Positions 29,056 to 38,287 of a DNA stretch of 64,000 nucleotides are shown here, one piece after another (the stretch's first letter is position 1; every line of letters starts with the position of its first letter). Under the pieces are notes generated by a model. That model had not been told where the DNA came from and made no database searches. It saw only the letters and a list, made by a program, of their open reading frames with translations. Source of the DNA: Aquabacterium sp. (GTDB taxonomy: Bacteria; Pseudomonadota; Gammaproteobacteria; Burkholderiales; Burkholderiaceae_C). The DNA is taken from assembly GCA_023266355.1 (NCBI GenBank), contig JAHFQM010000007.1, forward strand, positions 124,001 through 188,000. The letters are read 5' to 3'. The position numbers and the translations under genes are program-made.

Positions 29056-30093
29056 ATGCACACGACCTGGAAAGCGGCCGCCCTGGCCGCGATGGTGACC
29101 GCCAGCCCGCTGGCCTTGGCCAAGCAAAAAATCTGCGTGTTCGACATCCTCGGCACCAGCGGCGACGGCTACAACAGCGCCAAAGACTACGCCGTCGAGA
29201 TGCAGAAACACGGCGCCGACATCGAGCTCAAGGCCTACATCGACGAGCGCGTGGCGGTGGAAGACTTCCGCACCGGCCAGTGCGACGCCGTCATGGCCAC
29301 CGCCCTGCGCACCCGCGCCTTCAATTCACTGACGGCCGCCCTCGACTCGGTGGGCGCCTCCACCGTGGTGCGCAACGGCAAGCTCGACATGGCCGGCAGC
29401 ATCGAGGTCGTGCGCAAGACGGTGCAGACCTTCGCAAGCCCCAAGGCCGCGCCGCTGATGGTGCAGGGCGCTTACGAGGTGGGCGGCATCGCCCCGCTGG
29501 GTGCGGCTTACGCCTTCGTCAACGACCGCAGCATCAGCAACCTCGAAGCCGCAAGCGGCAAGCGCGTGGCCGCTTTCGACCACGACAAGGCCCAGGCCCA
29601 GCTCATCCAGCGCGTGGGCGCCCGCCCCGTGTCGGCCGACGTCATGAACTTCGGCACCATGTTCAACAACGGCAACGTCGATGTGGTCATGGCCCCGTCC
29701 ATCGCCTACAAGCCGCTGGAGCTGCACAAGGGCATGGGCAGCAAGGGCGCGGTGCACCGCTTCCCGCTGACCATCCTGACCTACCAGATGATCTTCAAGC
29801 GCGACAAGTTCCCCGAAGGCTACGGCCAGAAGTCGCGCGAAGTCTGGATGAGCCGCTTCGACCAGGTCGTCGAGCTGACCAAGCGCGCCGACGCCACCAT
29901 CCCGGCCAAGTACTGGATGGACCCCTCCGAGGCCGACGCCGAGCGCTACGTCAACCTCATGCGCGACGGCCGCATCGAGATGGCCGACAAGGGCTTCTAC
30001 GACAAGAAGGGCCTGAAGATCATCAAGCGCATCCGCTGCGACGTGAACCCCTCGTCGCCCGACTGCACCCAGCCCACCGAGGTGTGGCCTTGA
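29056..30093 (+). CDS. Putative periplasmic solute-binding protein (DUF6091-like) 1
   Basis: The protein has 345 residues with a signal peptide (cleavage near ALAKQ). The mature part starts KICVFDILGTSGDGYN and has the two-lobed alpha/beta look of periplasmic binding proteins (NDRSISNLEAASGKRVAAF; GNVDVVMAPSIAYKP). Four Cys are shared with the paralogue at 55668-56732: KxC, GQC and two near the C-terminus (IRCDV, PDC). CGGAGACAG precedes the start. No transporter genes lie near it, so its partner and ligand are unknown. Confidence 0.85.
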   Translation: MHTTWKAAALAAMVTASPLALAKQKICVFDILGTSGDGYNSAKDYAVEMQKHGADIELKAYIDERVAVEDFRTGQCDAVMATALRTRAFNSLTAALDSVGASTVVRNGKLDMAGSIEVVRKTVQTFASPKAAPLMVQGAYEVGGIAPLGAAYAFVNDRSISNLEAASGKRVAAFDHDKAQAQLIQRVGARPVSADVMNFGTMFNNGNVDVVMAPSIAYKPLELHKGMGSKGAVHRFPLTILTYQMIFKRDKFPEGYGQKSREVWMSRFDQVVELTKRADATIPAKYWMDPSEADAERYVNLMRDGRIEMADKGFYDKKGLKIIKRIRCDVNPSSPDCTQPTEVWP

Positions 30094-30147
30094 TGGCCTG
30101 AGGCGCCCCCGGGCGCCCCCTCGCACCCCTCAACGTGCGCGCGCAAG

Positions 30148-30186
30148 AAAAAGCCTCCCTGCGGCAAGGTGCCGGGGAGGCTTTTT
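30148..30186. terminator. Bidirectional terminator
   Basis: AAAAAGCCTCCC (30148-30159) and GGGAGGCTTTTT (30175-30186) form a 7-bp GC stem flanked by A and T runs, so it works in both directions between two convergent genes. Confidence 0.9.
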
Positions 30187-30230
30187 GGCTGGCGCGTGCT
30201 GCAGGGTGCCTGCAGCCGGCACAGGTCAGA

Positions 30231-30440
30231 TCACAGAGCGGACAGCTCGGCGTTGACCTTCTGCAGCAGATCGTCGGTGATCAGGCCACCGGAGAACTTC
30301 GCGACCATCGACAGGGCGAAGCCCTTGCCCATGGCGATTTGCGGGTGGGTCGAGATGCCGGGCAGGTGCTTTTCCAGGATGGCCTTGGTGGTTTCGTTGT
30401 CCAGCAGGTCGCCGAGTTTGGATTCGATCGAGAAGCTCAT
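30231..30440 (-). CDS. Small conserved protein (69 residues)
   Basis: The 69-residue product starts MSFSIESKLGDLLDNETTKA and contains ILEKHLPGISTHPQI and a GGLITDDLL segment. I recall this ILEKHLPG motif from the C-terminal ends of bacterial secreted carbohydrate enzymes, where it is a small helical module; here it stands alone. No signal peptide. GAGACAAACC precedes the ATG. It is the last gene before the gene-free origin-like block. Confidence 0.7.
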   Translation of the reverse strand: MSFSIESKLGDLLDNETTKAILEKHLPGISTHPQIAMGKGFALSMVAKFSGGLITDDLLQKVNAELSAL

Positions 30441-30707
30441 GGTTTGTCTCGCTAGGGTCTGGGTGGATTTGTGACGCGCTTGGCCCAGGTCAGCAGGTGA
30501 GCCTGCTTGTGTGTCTGTGCACGAACGCGCGCTCTAGCATAACCCGAGCGTCAGCCTTTGCGTGTGCCCGTCGCGGCCTGCCGTGCACGGACACCCCCGC
30601 TCAAGGGACGGCATGTGGCTCATTTTGTCGTCAGATGACGCAAGCCCCTCGGTGCGTCAGTTTTCCTGAAGGCAGATCGGGCGGAAACATGCGCCAGCCT
30701 GGGGCAG

Positions 30708-30716
30708 TTATCCCCA
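30708..30716 (+). promoter_or_regulatory. DnaA-box-like site 1
   Basis: TTATCCCCA differs at one position from TTATCCACA. It is the first element of set one. Confidence 0.4.
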
Positions 30717-30787
30717 AAAAGAAGCGTGCGGTGAAGTGCAATTCTGCGCCCTTGTCAACCCCCTTGGAGCGCCAGAGGTGCTGACGC

Positions 30788-30799
30788 AAGTCATTGATT
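30788..30799 (+). repeat. AAGTCATTGATT repeat, copy 1
   Basis: This 12-mer recurs at 31397-31408, exactly 609 bp away. Copy 1 continues into TGATTGACTT, so it is part of an AAGTCA/TGACTT inverted repeat. Confidence 0.7.
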
Positions 30800-30888
30800 T
30801 GATTGACTTATGTGCCAATGCAACGCCTGTTGATCTTTCAGGGGAAATCCCGGGGCCTGGTGGACGCTCGCAGAAGTCCCCGAGGTTC

Positions 30889-30908
30889 CCCACAAAGTTA
30901 TCCACAGA
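30889..30908 (+). repeat. 20-bp direct repeat with DnaA box, copy 1
   Basis: The 20-mer that starts CCCACAAAG and ends with TTATCCACAGA recurs at 31498-31517, again 609 bp away. It contains a perfect DnaA box (30898-30906). Confidence 0.8.
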
Positions 30909-30930
30909 TTGATCCAAAGGGACCAGGCCA

Positions 30931-30942
30931 TGTGAATCAATG
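30931..30942 (-). repeat. CATTGATTCACA repeat, inverted copy
   Basis: TGTGAATCAATG on the plus strand is the reverse complement of CATTGATTCACA at 31401-31412, which overlaps the AAGTCATTGATT repeat there. Confidence 0.6.
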
Positions 30943-31316
30943 GTTTAGCGGGGGCAGTTCCAGTGCTGCATTTGGTAACAGCGCCAAGTCAGGCCTGAAA
31001 ACGGGGGGCGATGCGACGCCTGCGGGCGGGCGCTGCCTTTGCCGGAGGGTGGGGCGGACCGGTGTCGGGGCGGATTCCGCGCCGATCCGACGCACAATTG
31101 CGGCGCACGGTGGTGGCGCGCCCTCGCGGCCCCTGGTGGCGACGTGCCACTGCGGTGTTTTGGCCACGCGAAGGGGCCCCGGTCGCGTCCGGGGCGCACA
31201 AGCGGGGCCATTTCGCGAGTGGTCGCCATCCGTGAACTGCTTCACGGACACCGACAAGCCGTGTAGGGCTCTGAGCAACTAGGGAAAACCCTTGATTTTG
31301 ATGACTCGCGACGCAC

Positions 31317-31325
31317 TTATCCCCA
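31317..31325 (+). promoter_or_regulatory. DnaA-box-like site 2
   Basis: TTATCCCCA, the same 9-mer as at 30708, placed 609 bp from it. Confidence 0.4.
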
Positions 31326-31396
31326 CCGAGGGGCGATCCACCGCATGGTCCTGGGGCAGCAGGGTGAGGGCGGTGTGATGCACGCAAACCACCGCT

Positions 31397-31412
31397 AAGT
31401 CATTGATTCACA
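31397..31412 (+). repeat. AAGTCATTGATTCACA, copy 2
   Basis: It shares AAGTCATTGATT with 30788-30799 and its CATTGATTCACA part with the inverted copy at 30931-30942. Confidence 0.7.
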
Positions 31413-31497
31413 TAGAGCCGATCGCGCTGCCTCTTTCTGAGGCAATCTGTCCCAAACGACGGCGTGACAAGCATTTAGCGAGCGTTTACAAAGCTTT

Positions 31498-31529
31498 CCC
31501 ACAAAGTTATCCACAGACCCCGTGGATAA
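31498..31529 (+). repeat. 20-bp direct repeat with DnaA box, copy 2, plus inverse box
   Basis: The repeat (31498-31517) has a perfect TTATCCACA at 31507-31515. Six bases later CGTGGATAA (31521-31529) is a TTATCCACG box on the opposite strand, so two boxes face each other. Confidence 0.75.
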
Positions 31530-31608
31530 GGGTGTCCCCTCAGAAAATCAAGCACTTGGCCCATCCTCTTCACGCATTTGTCAGAATTTTTCCGACATCC
31601 CGCCCCGC

Positions 31609-33795
31609 ATGACGCCCCCCGACGCCCACCTTGACGAAGCCGCCGTGCGCCTGGGCGTGGTGGTGGAAGCGCCGCAACACAGCGGCCTGCTGGGCGTGCT
31701 CGATTACCTCAGCGCCACCCCCTTGCCGCCGGGCACGCTGGTGCGGGTGCCGTTGGGGCGCCGGGTGGTGACGGGCGTGGTGTGGACGGCGCAGGTGCTC
31801 GGCGACCCGGCGGATGCGGCCGCGCCTGCGCTGGCCACCGGGTCCCTCAAGGCCGTCATCGAGGTGCTGGACGGCTTGCCGGTCCTGCCGCCGACCTGGC
31901 GCCAGCTGGTCGCTTTCGCCGCGGCCTATTACCAGCGCGGGCTGGGCGAGATGGCGCTGATGGTGTTGCCACCCGAACTGCGCCAGCTGGACGCGGTGCA
32001 GCTGCAGCGCCGCCTCAAGCGCCTGGACAAGGCCCTGGCGACCCCGGCCCCGGTGCCGCCCGCCGACGCCCCCGCCGATGTGCCCGCAGATGTGCCCTCT
32101 GCGCCCGGTGCAGCCGCCCTGCCCGAACTCAGCCCGCAGCAGGCCCTGGCCTTGCGCGCCCTGGCCGCGGGCGGCGCCCGGCCTTTCCTGCTGTGGGGCA
32201 GCACCGGCAGCGGCAAGACCGAGGTCTACCTGCGCCAGGCGCAAGGTGCGCTCGATGCCGGCCAGCAGGTGCTGATGATGGTGCCGGAGATCAACCTGAC
32301 GCCGCAGCTGGAGGCCCGCGTGGCCGAGCGCTTCGCCGGTCGGCGCATCGTCTCGCTGCACAGCGGCCTGACGCCGGCCCAGCGCCTGCGCAACTGGGTG
32401 ATGGCGCTGCAGGGCCACGCCGACCTGGTGCTGGGCACGCGCCTGTCGGTGTTCACGCCGCTGCCGCGCCTGGGCCTGATCGTCGTCGACGAAGAGCACG
32501 ACCCCAGCTACAAGCAGCAGGACGGCGCGCGCTACTCGGCCCGTGACCTGGCCGTTTACCGCGCCCACCTGGAGAAGGTGCCGGTGATTTTGGGTTCGGC
32601 CACGCCCAGCCTGGAGAGCTGGCACAACGCCCTGCCCGTGGCCGAGGGCGGCAGTGGCCGCTACCTGCGGCTGGACATGCCCGAGCGCATCGGCGGTGGC
32701 GACATGCCGCGCGTGCGCCTGCTGGACCAGAACCACGTGCTCAAGGCCACCATGGGCCAGGAGCCGCCGCCCCTGTCACGCCCCTTGCTGGACGCCATCG
32801 CGCAGCGCGTCGAGCGCGGCGAGCAAAGCCTGGTGCTACTCAACCGCCGCGGCTACGCGCCGGTGCTGCACTGCAGCGACTGCGGCTGGAAAAGCGGTTG
32901 TCCGCACTGCAGCGCCTGGCGCGTCTTCCACAAGGCCGACCGCACCCTGCGCTGCCACCACTGTGGCTTCTCGGAGCGCGTGCCGCGTGCCTGCCCCGAC
33001 TGCGGCAACCAGGACATCCAGCCTGTGGGCCGGGGCACCGAGCGCCTGGAAGAGCAGCTCGCCGCCGCCCTGCCCGGCGCCCGCGTCGGCCGCATCGACG
33101 CCGATGTCACCAAGCACAAGGGCGCGCTGGAAGCACAGCTGGCCAGCGTGCATGCCGGGGAGGTGGACGTGCTGGTGGGCACGCAGATGGTGGCCAAGGG
33201 CCACGACTTCCGCCGCATCACCCTGGTGGCGGCGGTGAACCCGGACGCGGCCCTGTTCGCCAGCGATTTCCGCGCGGCCGAGCGCCAGTTCGCGCTCTTG
33301 CTGCAGGCCGCGGGCCGGGCCGGACGCGATGCCGACGTGGCCGGCCACAGCGAGATGTGGGTCCAGACCTGGCACGCCACCCATCCGCTCTACCAGGCGT
33401 TGCAGCGCTACGACTTCGCGGCCTTCGCGACGCGCCAGCTGCAGGAGCGCCAGATGGCCGGTCTGCCGCCCTACGCCAGCCTGGCCATGTTGCGCGCCGA
33501 GGGCAAGACCCAGGAGGCCGCGCAGGGCTTCCTGGAGGCCGCGGCGACCGCGGTGCAAGACCTGGTGGCGCAAACGCCCGAGGCCGCCGGCCTGATGCTC
33601 TACCCGGCCGTGCCCACGCCGGTGCAGCGCGTGGCCAACGTCGAGCGGGCGCAGCTCATGATCGAGTGCGGCCAGCGCGCCGTGCTGCAGCGTTTTTTGA
33701 GCGAGGCGCAGGCCGTGTGGCTGGCCCAGGCGCAACAACACCGCCGCAGCGGTTTGATCCGCTGGGCGGTGGACGTGGACCCTCTGGCGATCTGA
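31609..33795 (+). CDS. priA: Primosomal replication restart helicase PriA
   Basis: The protein has 728 residues, the normal size. The N-terminal DNA-binding domain (RLGVVVEAPQHSGLLGVLDY) is followed by a helicase core with Walker A GSTGSGKTEVYL, DEEHDPSYKQQDG as the DEXH box, and a zinc-binding insert with eight Cys (CSDCGWKSGCPHC and CHHCGF...CPDC). PriA reloads the replisome at stalled forks. The ATG is taken after the frame's non-conserved 5' extension. It is directly downstream of the origin-like block. Confidence 0.97.
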   Translation: MTPPDAHLDEAAVRLGVVVEAPQHSGLLGVLDYLSATPLPPGTLVRVPLGRRVVTGVVWTAQVLGDPADAAAPALATGSLKAVIEVLDGLPVLPPTWRQLVAFAAAYYQRGLGEMALMVLPPELRQLDAVQLQRRLKRLDKALATPAPVPPADAPADVPADVPSAPGAAALPELSPQQALALRALAAGGARPFLLWGSTGSGKTEVYLRQAQGALDAGQQVLMMVPEINLTPQLEARVAERFAGRRIVSLHSGLTPAQRLRNWVMALQGHADLVLGTRLSVFTPLPRLGLIVVDEEHDPSYKQQDGARYSARDLAVYRAHLEKVPVILGSATPSLESWHNALPVAEGGSGRYLRLDMPERIGGGDMPRVRLLDQNHVLKATMGQEPPPLSRPLLDAIAQRVERGEQSLVLLNRRGYAPVLHCSDCGWKSGCPHCSAWRVFHKADRTLRCHHCGFSERVPRACPDCGNQDIQPVGRGTERLEEQLAAALPGARVGRIDADVTKHKGALEAQLASVHAGEVDVLVGTQMVAKGHDFRRITLVAAVNPDAALFASDFRAAERQFALLLQAAGRAGRDADVAGHSEMWVQTWHATHPLYQALQRYDFAAFATRQLQERQMAGLPPYASLAMLRAEGKTQEAAQGFLEAAATAVQDLVAQTPEAAGLMLYPAVPTPVQRVANVERAQLMIECGQRAVLQRFLSEAQAVWLAQAQQHRRSGLIRWAVDVDPLAI

Positions 33796-33809
33796 GCGGG
33801 AAGAGGGCG

Positions 33810-34637
33810 TCAGCCCAGCATCGACTCCAGCCCTTCCGACAGCTCGGTCAGGGGGGGCATCTCGGTCAGCAGGGTCTCGGGGTTCAAGCCCAGCTTCTTG
33901 CAGACGTCGGCGGGCACGGTGGCGGCCATCTCGGCGGCTTGCAGGCCGTTGTGCTCGGCACGGGCGCGCCAGGCCGCGATGTGGATCACGGCGGCCACCG
34001 GGTCGAAGGGCTCGTGGGCCAGGGGATCGGGGTAGTGCGCGATGGCCTGGGCGAAGCTCACGGGGAAGCGCCACTGGCGGGCCAGCTCGGCACCGACGGC
34101 CGAGAAGTTGTAGCCAAACGAGGTGGTCTCCATGTCCAGGCGGCGGCAGTCCAGCGGCGAGGCCAGCTTGTCCACCTGCAGCATCTGCTCGGGCATGGCG
34201 GCGTGCATCACCAACTGGCCGATGGCGTGCATCAGGGCCACGGTGAAGGCCTGGTCGCCGTTGACGCCGGTTTTCTTGGCCACCCAGCCCGCGACCGCGG
34301 CGGTGTGCAGGCTGTAGCGCCAGAACTTGCTCAGGTCCATGCCGGGCATGGACTTGTAGCCGCCGGTCAGGCCGGAGCTGATCACCAGCGTGCGCACGGT
34401 GACGAAGCCCAGCATGGACAGCGCCTCGTTGACGGTGCCGATGCTGCGCGACACATGGTAATAGGCCGAGTTGGCCAGGCGCAGCAGGCGGGCCGACAGC
34501 ACCGGGTCCGCCGCCAGCTTCTTGGCGATGTCGTCGATGGAGACGTCCTGGTTGTTGAAGCTGTCGATCAGCTCATGGACGATCTTGGGGATGGCCGGCA
34601 GGGCCTGGGGTTGTTTGAACAGGGCTTCGAGCTGCAT
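33810..34637 (-). CDS. HDOD-domain protein
   Basis: The protein has 275 residues, nearly all one HDOD domain: LPAIPKIVHELIDSFNN, LAADPVLSARLLRLANSAYY and MLGFVTVRTLVISSG are typical. HDOD proteins lack the catalytic HD pair of phosphodiesterases and act as signalling adaptors, often in motility or stress. The sequence after residue 95 keeps HTAAVAGWVAKKTGVNGDQAF, with HAIGQLVMHAA in place of a full HD site. Convergent with priA. Confidence 0.92.
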   Translation of the reverse strand: MQLEALFKQPQALPAIPKIVHELIDSFNNQDVSIDDIAKKLAADPVLSARLLRLANSAYYHVSRSIGTVNEALSMLGFVTVRTLVISSGLTGGYKSMPGMDLSKFWRYSLHTAAVAGWVAKKTGVNGDQAFTVALMHAIGQLVMHAAMPEQMLQVDKLASPLDCRRLDMETTSFGYNFSAVGAELARQWRFPVSFAQAIAHYPDPLAHEPFDPVAAVIHIAAWRARAEHNGLQAAEMAATVPADVCKKLGLNPETLLTEMPPLTELSEGLESMLG

Positions 34638-34923
34638 GTGACGGCCTCCAATCCGATGCAAAGCAATTGAATCACCACCACGGCGCAGGCAGGCGCAGTT
34701 TGCGTGGCAGAGTGAACGTTCTTCGACCTGTTGGGTCTTGGCAAGAGCTTCGCCGATGCCGGACTTTTTTGACAGGTGGAAATGAACGCCCGGAGCGTGC
34801 TTGTTGCACGCTTTTGCGTGGGTTCCCGCCGGTTTGCGCGCTTGGCGACCGTGCGCGCCGGGCCCGCACTGAGCGAACATCACCAGGACATCGGGCGCGT
34901 GCTGCGCCCACAGGAGGTGGCAG
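34638..34923 (+). other. Intergenic region, HDOD gene / secreted protein gene
   Basis: The 286-bp divergent gap holds no coding frame. It has an AT-richer part with CAATTGAATCACC near 34668 and a Shine-Dalgarno AGGAGG just before 34924. Promoters for both genes must lie here; none is clear. Confidence 0.4.
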
Positions 34924-35679
34924 ATGAAAACACGCGTGGCTGTGGCATGGGCCGGGTTGCTGATGACAGGGTGGTTGGGGCTCGGCGGGGTGGCCCAGGC
35001 CGGCCCCCGCGATGGGCTGCCGCAGCGCAACCTGTTGGTCGAATGGCGGGTGGGTGGCCAGGGCGCCAGCACGCAACGCCAGGCGGGCATCGAGGTGGGC
35101 CGCGTCATCATCGACAGCCGCCGCGGCGTCATCGGGCAGGCGGGCATCACGGCGGGCACGGTGCGCACCGAGTCCCAGGGCAGCAGCGTCCAGCAGGTGA
35201 TGGTGCTCAACGGTGGGCGGGCGCGCTTGTACATGGGGCGCTCGCAATCGGTCACGGCCTGGCAGTTTTTTGTCAGCCCGACGGCCCAGCAGGGACAGAC
35301 CCGCTTCGGCGGCTACGGGCCCAGTGGGCAGGCCGGCGCCCCGGGCGTGACGGCCTTGCCGCAGACGGTCTGGATCGACGTCGGCGAGGGCATCCACGTG
35401 ACGCCACGCTGGTCGGGTGGGCGCGACGTGGTGGTGGACATCGAGGCGCAGTCGCGCCAGCCGGTGCAGCCCGGCTCGGCCTATGGCGGCCAGCTCGACC
35501 CCGATGGCCAGACCCGCCGCACCGAGCTGGCCAGCACTGTGAGCGCGCCCCTGGGCGAGTGGGTGGTGGTGGCGCGCAACGGTGGGCGCGTGCAGCGGTC
35601 GCAATCCGGTACGCTGTCCACGCGGGATGTGGACGACAGCCAGTCGGAGCAACTGGAGATCCGCGTCACCGCGCCATGA
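34924..35679 (+). CDS. Secreted protein with secretin-like features
   Basis: The protein has 251 residues, with AGGAGG ahead of the start and a signal peptide (cleavage near AQAGP). The mature part is beta-rich. VMVLNGGRARLYMG, GIHVTPRWSGGRDVVVDIE and ASTVSAPLGEWVVVA resemble, in order, the conserved steps of secretin domains (VLN-x-x-A, the VTP strand, then a 'T-V...G' strand). It is far smaller than a secretin and lacks an obvious pore region. I cannot assign a function; the resemblance is visual only. Confidence 0.7.
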   Translation: MKTRVAVAWAGLLMTGWLGLGGVAQAGPRDGLPQRNLLVEWRVGGQGASTQRQAGIEVGRVIIDSRRGVIGQAGITAGTVRTESQGSSVQQVMVLNGGRARLYMGRSQSVTAWQFFVSPTAQQGQTRFGGYGPSGQAGAPGVTALPQTVWIDVGEGIHVTPRWSGGRDVVVDIEAQSRQPVQPGSAYGGQLDPDGQTRRTELASTVSAPLGEWVVVARNGGRVQRSQSGTLSTRDVDDSQSEQLEIRVTAP

Positions 35680-35731
35680 GCGGCACCACGCCCCCATCAC
35701 GCTCTCATCACGACCCCACACGGAGACACGC

Positions 35732-36703
35732 ATGACCTCGATGCCCGGCTCGGCCCCCGCCAACGGCGGCCCCTCGGTGTTTTCCTCGGCCACCCAGGCC
35801 TTGCTGGACAGCGTCAAACGCGCTGGATTCCCACCCATCTACGAACAGCCGCTGGCGCAGGCCCGGCGGTCTTACAGCCTGGGCGTGGGCGCCACGGCCT
35901 TCCCGCCCTTGCCCATGGCGCGGGTCGAGAACTTCCACATCCCCGGCCCTGCCGGACAGATCCCGGCGCGGCTGTGGGCCGCCAGCCAAGCGCCCGAGCT
36001 GCCGGTGTTCCTCTACCTGCACGGTGGTGGTTTCGTGATCGGCGGCATCGACACCTGCGAGGCCATGTGCACCGTGCTGGCGCAGCGCAGCGGCGGCGCG
36101 GTGGTGGCCATCGACTACCGCCTGGCGCCCGAGCACAAATTCCCCGCCGGCCTGGACGACAGCTTTGCCGCCCTGCAATGGTTGGCCGATCACGGCCACA
36201 CCCGCGGCCTGGACGCCACCCGCATGGCGGTGGGCGGCGACAGCGCAGGCGGCACGCTGGCCGCATCGACGGCGCTGATGGCGCGCGACGCCGGCATCCC
36301 GCTGGCGCTGCAGGCCCTGTTCTACCCCTCGGTGCAGCTCGGCATGAAGACCGAGTCCTTGATGACGTACTCGCGCTCCACCCTGCTGAGCTGGGAGCTG
36401 ATGCACTGGTTTGAAAAGCAGACCCAGGGTGGTGCACAGCGCGAGCGCTGGCACCGCGAGCCCCTGCATGCGCCCAGCCACACCGGCGTGGCGCCCGCCT
36501 GGATCGGCCTGGCGCAGTGCGACCCCCTCACCGACGAGGGCCACCTCTACGCCACGCGCCTGCGCGAAGCCGGCGTGCCGGTGGTGGTGCGCGAGTGGCC
36601 GGGCGTCATCCACGACTTCATCAACATGGGCCGCTTCCTGCCCGAGGCCGCCCAGGCGCACGACACCCTGGGCGAGGCGCTGAAGCAGGCCTGGGCGCGC
36701 TGA
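35732..36703 (+). CDS. Alpha/beta hydrolase, hormone-sensitive-lipase type
   Basis: The protein has 323 residues. The oxyanion-hole motif HGGG is in YLHGGGFVIGG, the nucleophile Ser in GDSAGG, the acid in CDPLTDEG and the His in GVIHDFIN: a complete type IV esterase/lipase triad. No signal peptide, so cytoplasmic. CGGAGA precedes the ATG. Likely acts on short or medium acyl esters. Confidence 0.93.
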   Translation: MTSMPGSAPANGGPSVFSSATQALLDSVKRAGFPPIYEQPLAQARRSYSLGVGATAFPPLPMARVENFHIPGPAGQIPARLWAASQAPELPVFLYLHGGGFVIGGIDTCEAMCTVLAQRSGGAVVAIDYRLAPEHKFPAGLDDSFAALQWLADHGHTRGLDATRMAVGGDSAGGTLAASTALMARDAGIPLALQALFYPSVQLGMKTESLMTYSRSTLLSWELMHWFEKQTQGGAQRERWHREPLHAPSHTGVAPAWIGLAQCDPLTDEGHLYATRLREAGVPVVVREWPGVIHDFINMGRFLPEAAQAHDTLGEALKQAWAR

Positions 36704-36753
36704 GCATGGATTGAAGGCCGCGGTGGCACGGTGCTTGCATCGAGCCGCTCGCC

Positions 36754-37275
36754 ATGCCTTCGCCCACCCTGCCCACCCCGTCCGCCGCGCCGCATGTGCC
36801 TGTCCTGGTGCAGCAGGGCGTGTGGGCCGCCCTGGCATGGCAGGTGCAGGATTTCACCGAGCGCAGCGGTTTGCGCTGCTTGGTGTCCATCGACATCGAC
36901 CCCGATGTGCCCGCGCCGCAGGGGGCGCACGCGGCGGCCACCTGCTGGATCTTCCAGGAAATGCTCACCAACGTGGCGCGCCACGCGCAGGCCACGGAGG
37001 TGCTCATCCGGGTGTGCGCCAAGCCGGGTGACCTGACCCTGCTGGTCAAGGACAACGGCCGCGGTGCGCCGCCCAGCGCCTTCGAGCGCTTCGACGCCCA
37101 CGGGGTGCCGGGCATGCGGGCGTGTGCTGGCCAGCACGGCGGCTGGTTGCAGATCCGCAGCGAGCCGGGGCAGGGCACCCAGCTCATCCTGAGCATGCCG
37201 CTGGCGCACGCCGTGCTCAACGCCATGCCCAGCGCCATGCCGGGGGCGGCGCTGCCTCAAGGCAAAGCCGCGTGA
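36754..37275 (+). CDS. Stand-alone histidine-kinase-type ATPase domain protein
   Basis: The protein has only 173 residues and is almost all a HATPase_c domain of the NarX/UhpB branch: N-box FQEMLTNVARHAQA, G1 KDNGRG, then HGVPGMRACAGQHGG and PGQGTQLILSMPL. There is no dimerisation (HisKA_3) domain with a phosphorylatable His before it; the ~40 residues ahead could be part of a truncated linker. It could be a remnant, an accessory ATPase or an anti-sigma-like kinase. No ribosome binding site is obvious. The next genes on the other strand are kinase/response-regulator genes. Confidence 0.75.
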   Translation: MPSPTLPTPSAAPHVPVLVQQGVWAALAWQVQDFTERSGLRCLVSIDIDPDVPAPQGAHAAATCWIFQEMLTNVARHAQATEVLIRVCAKPGDLTLLVKDNGRGAPPSAFERFDAHGVPGMRACAGQHGGWLQIRSEPGQGTQLILSMPLAHAVLNAMPSAMPGAALPQGKAA

Positions 37276-37291
37276 GCCCCGGCGCTTGGCC

Positions 37292-38273
<982 letters not shown>

Positions 38274-38287
<14 letters not shown>

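Larger units (their letters stand above)
30441..31608. other. Gene-free block with DnaA boxes, candidate replication origin
   Basis: No coding-looking frame is found in 1168 bp, unusual for this dense sequence. It holds five DnaA-box-like 9-mers: TTATCCCCA at 30708-30716 and 31317-31325, TTATCCACA at 30898-30906 and 31507-31515, and an inverse TTATCCACG at 31521-31529. An AT-richer segment with AAGTCATTGATT lies near each set. Spacings are equal in two sets placed exactly 609 bp apart. The block lies just before priA (primosome). dnaA itself is not in the window, so chromosomal oriC is a hypothesis only. Confidence 0.5.

Noticed and set aside
30441..31608. Small open frames in the origin-like block as possible genes
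   Set aside because: They overlap each other on both strands, lack ribosome binding sites and family-like sequence, and the region is unusually rich in repeats.
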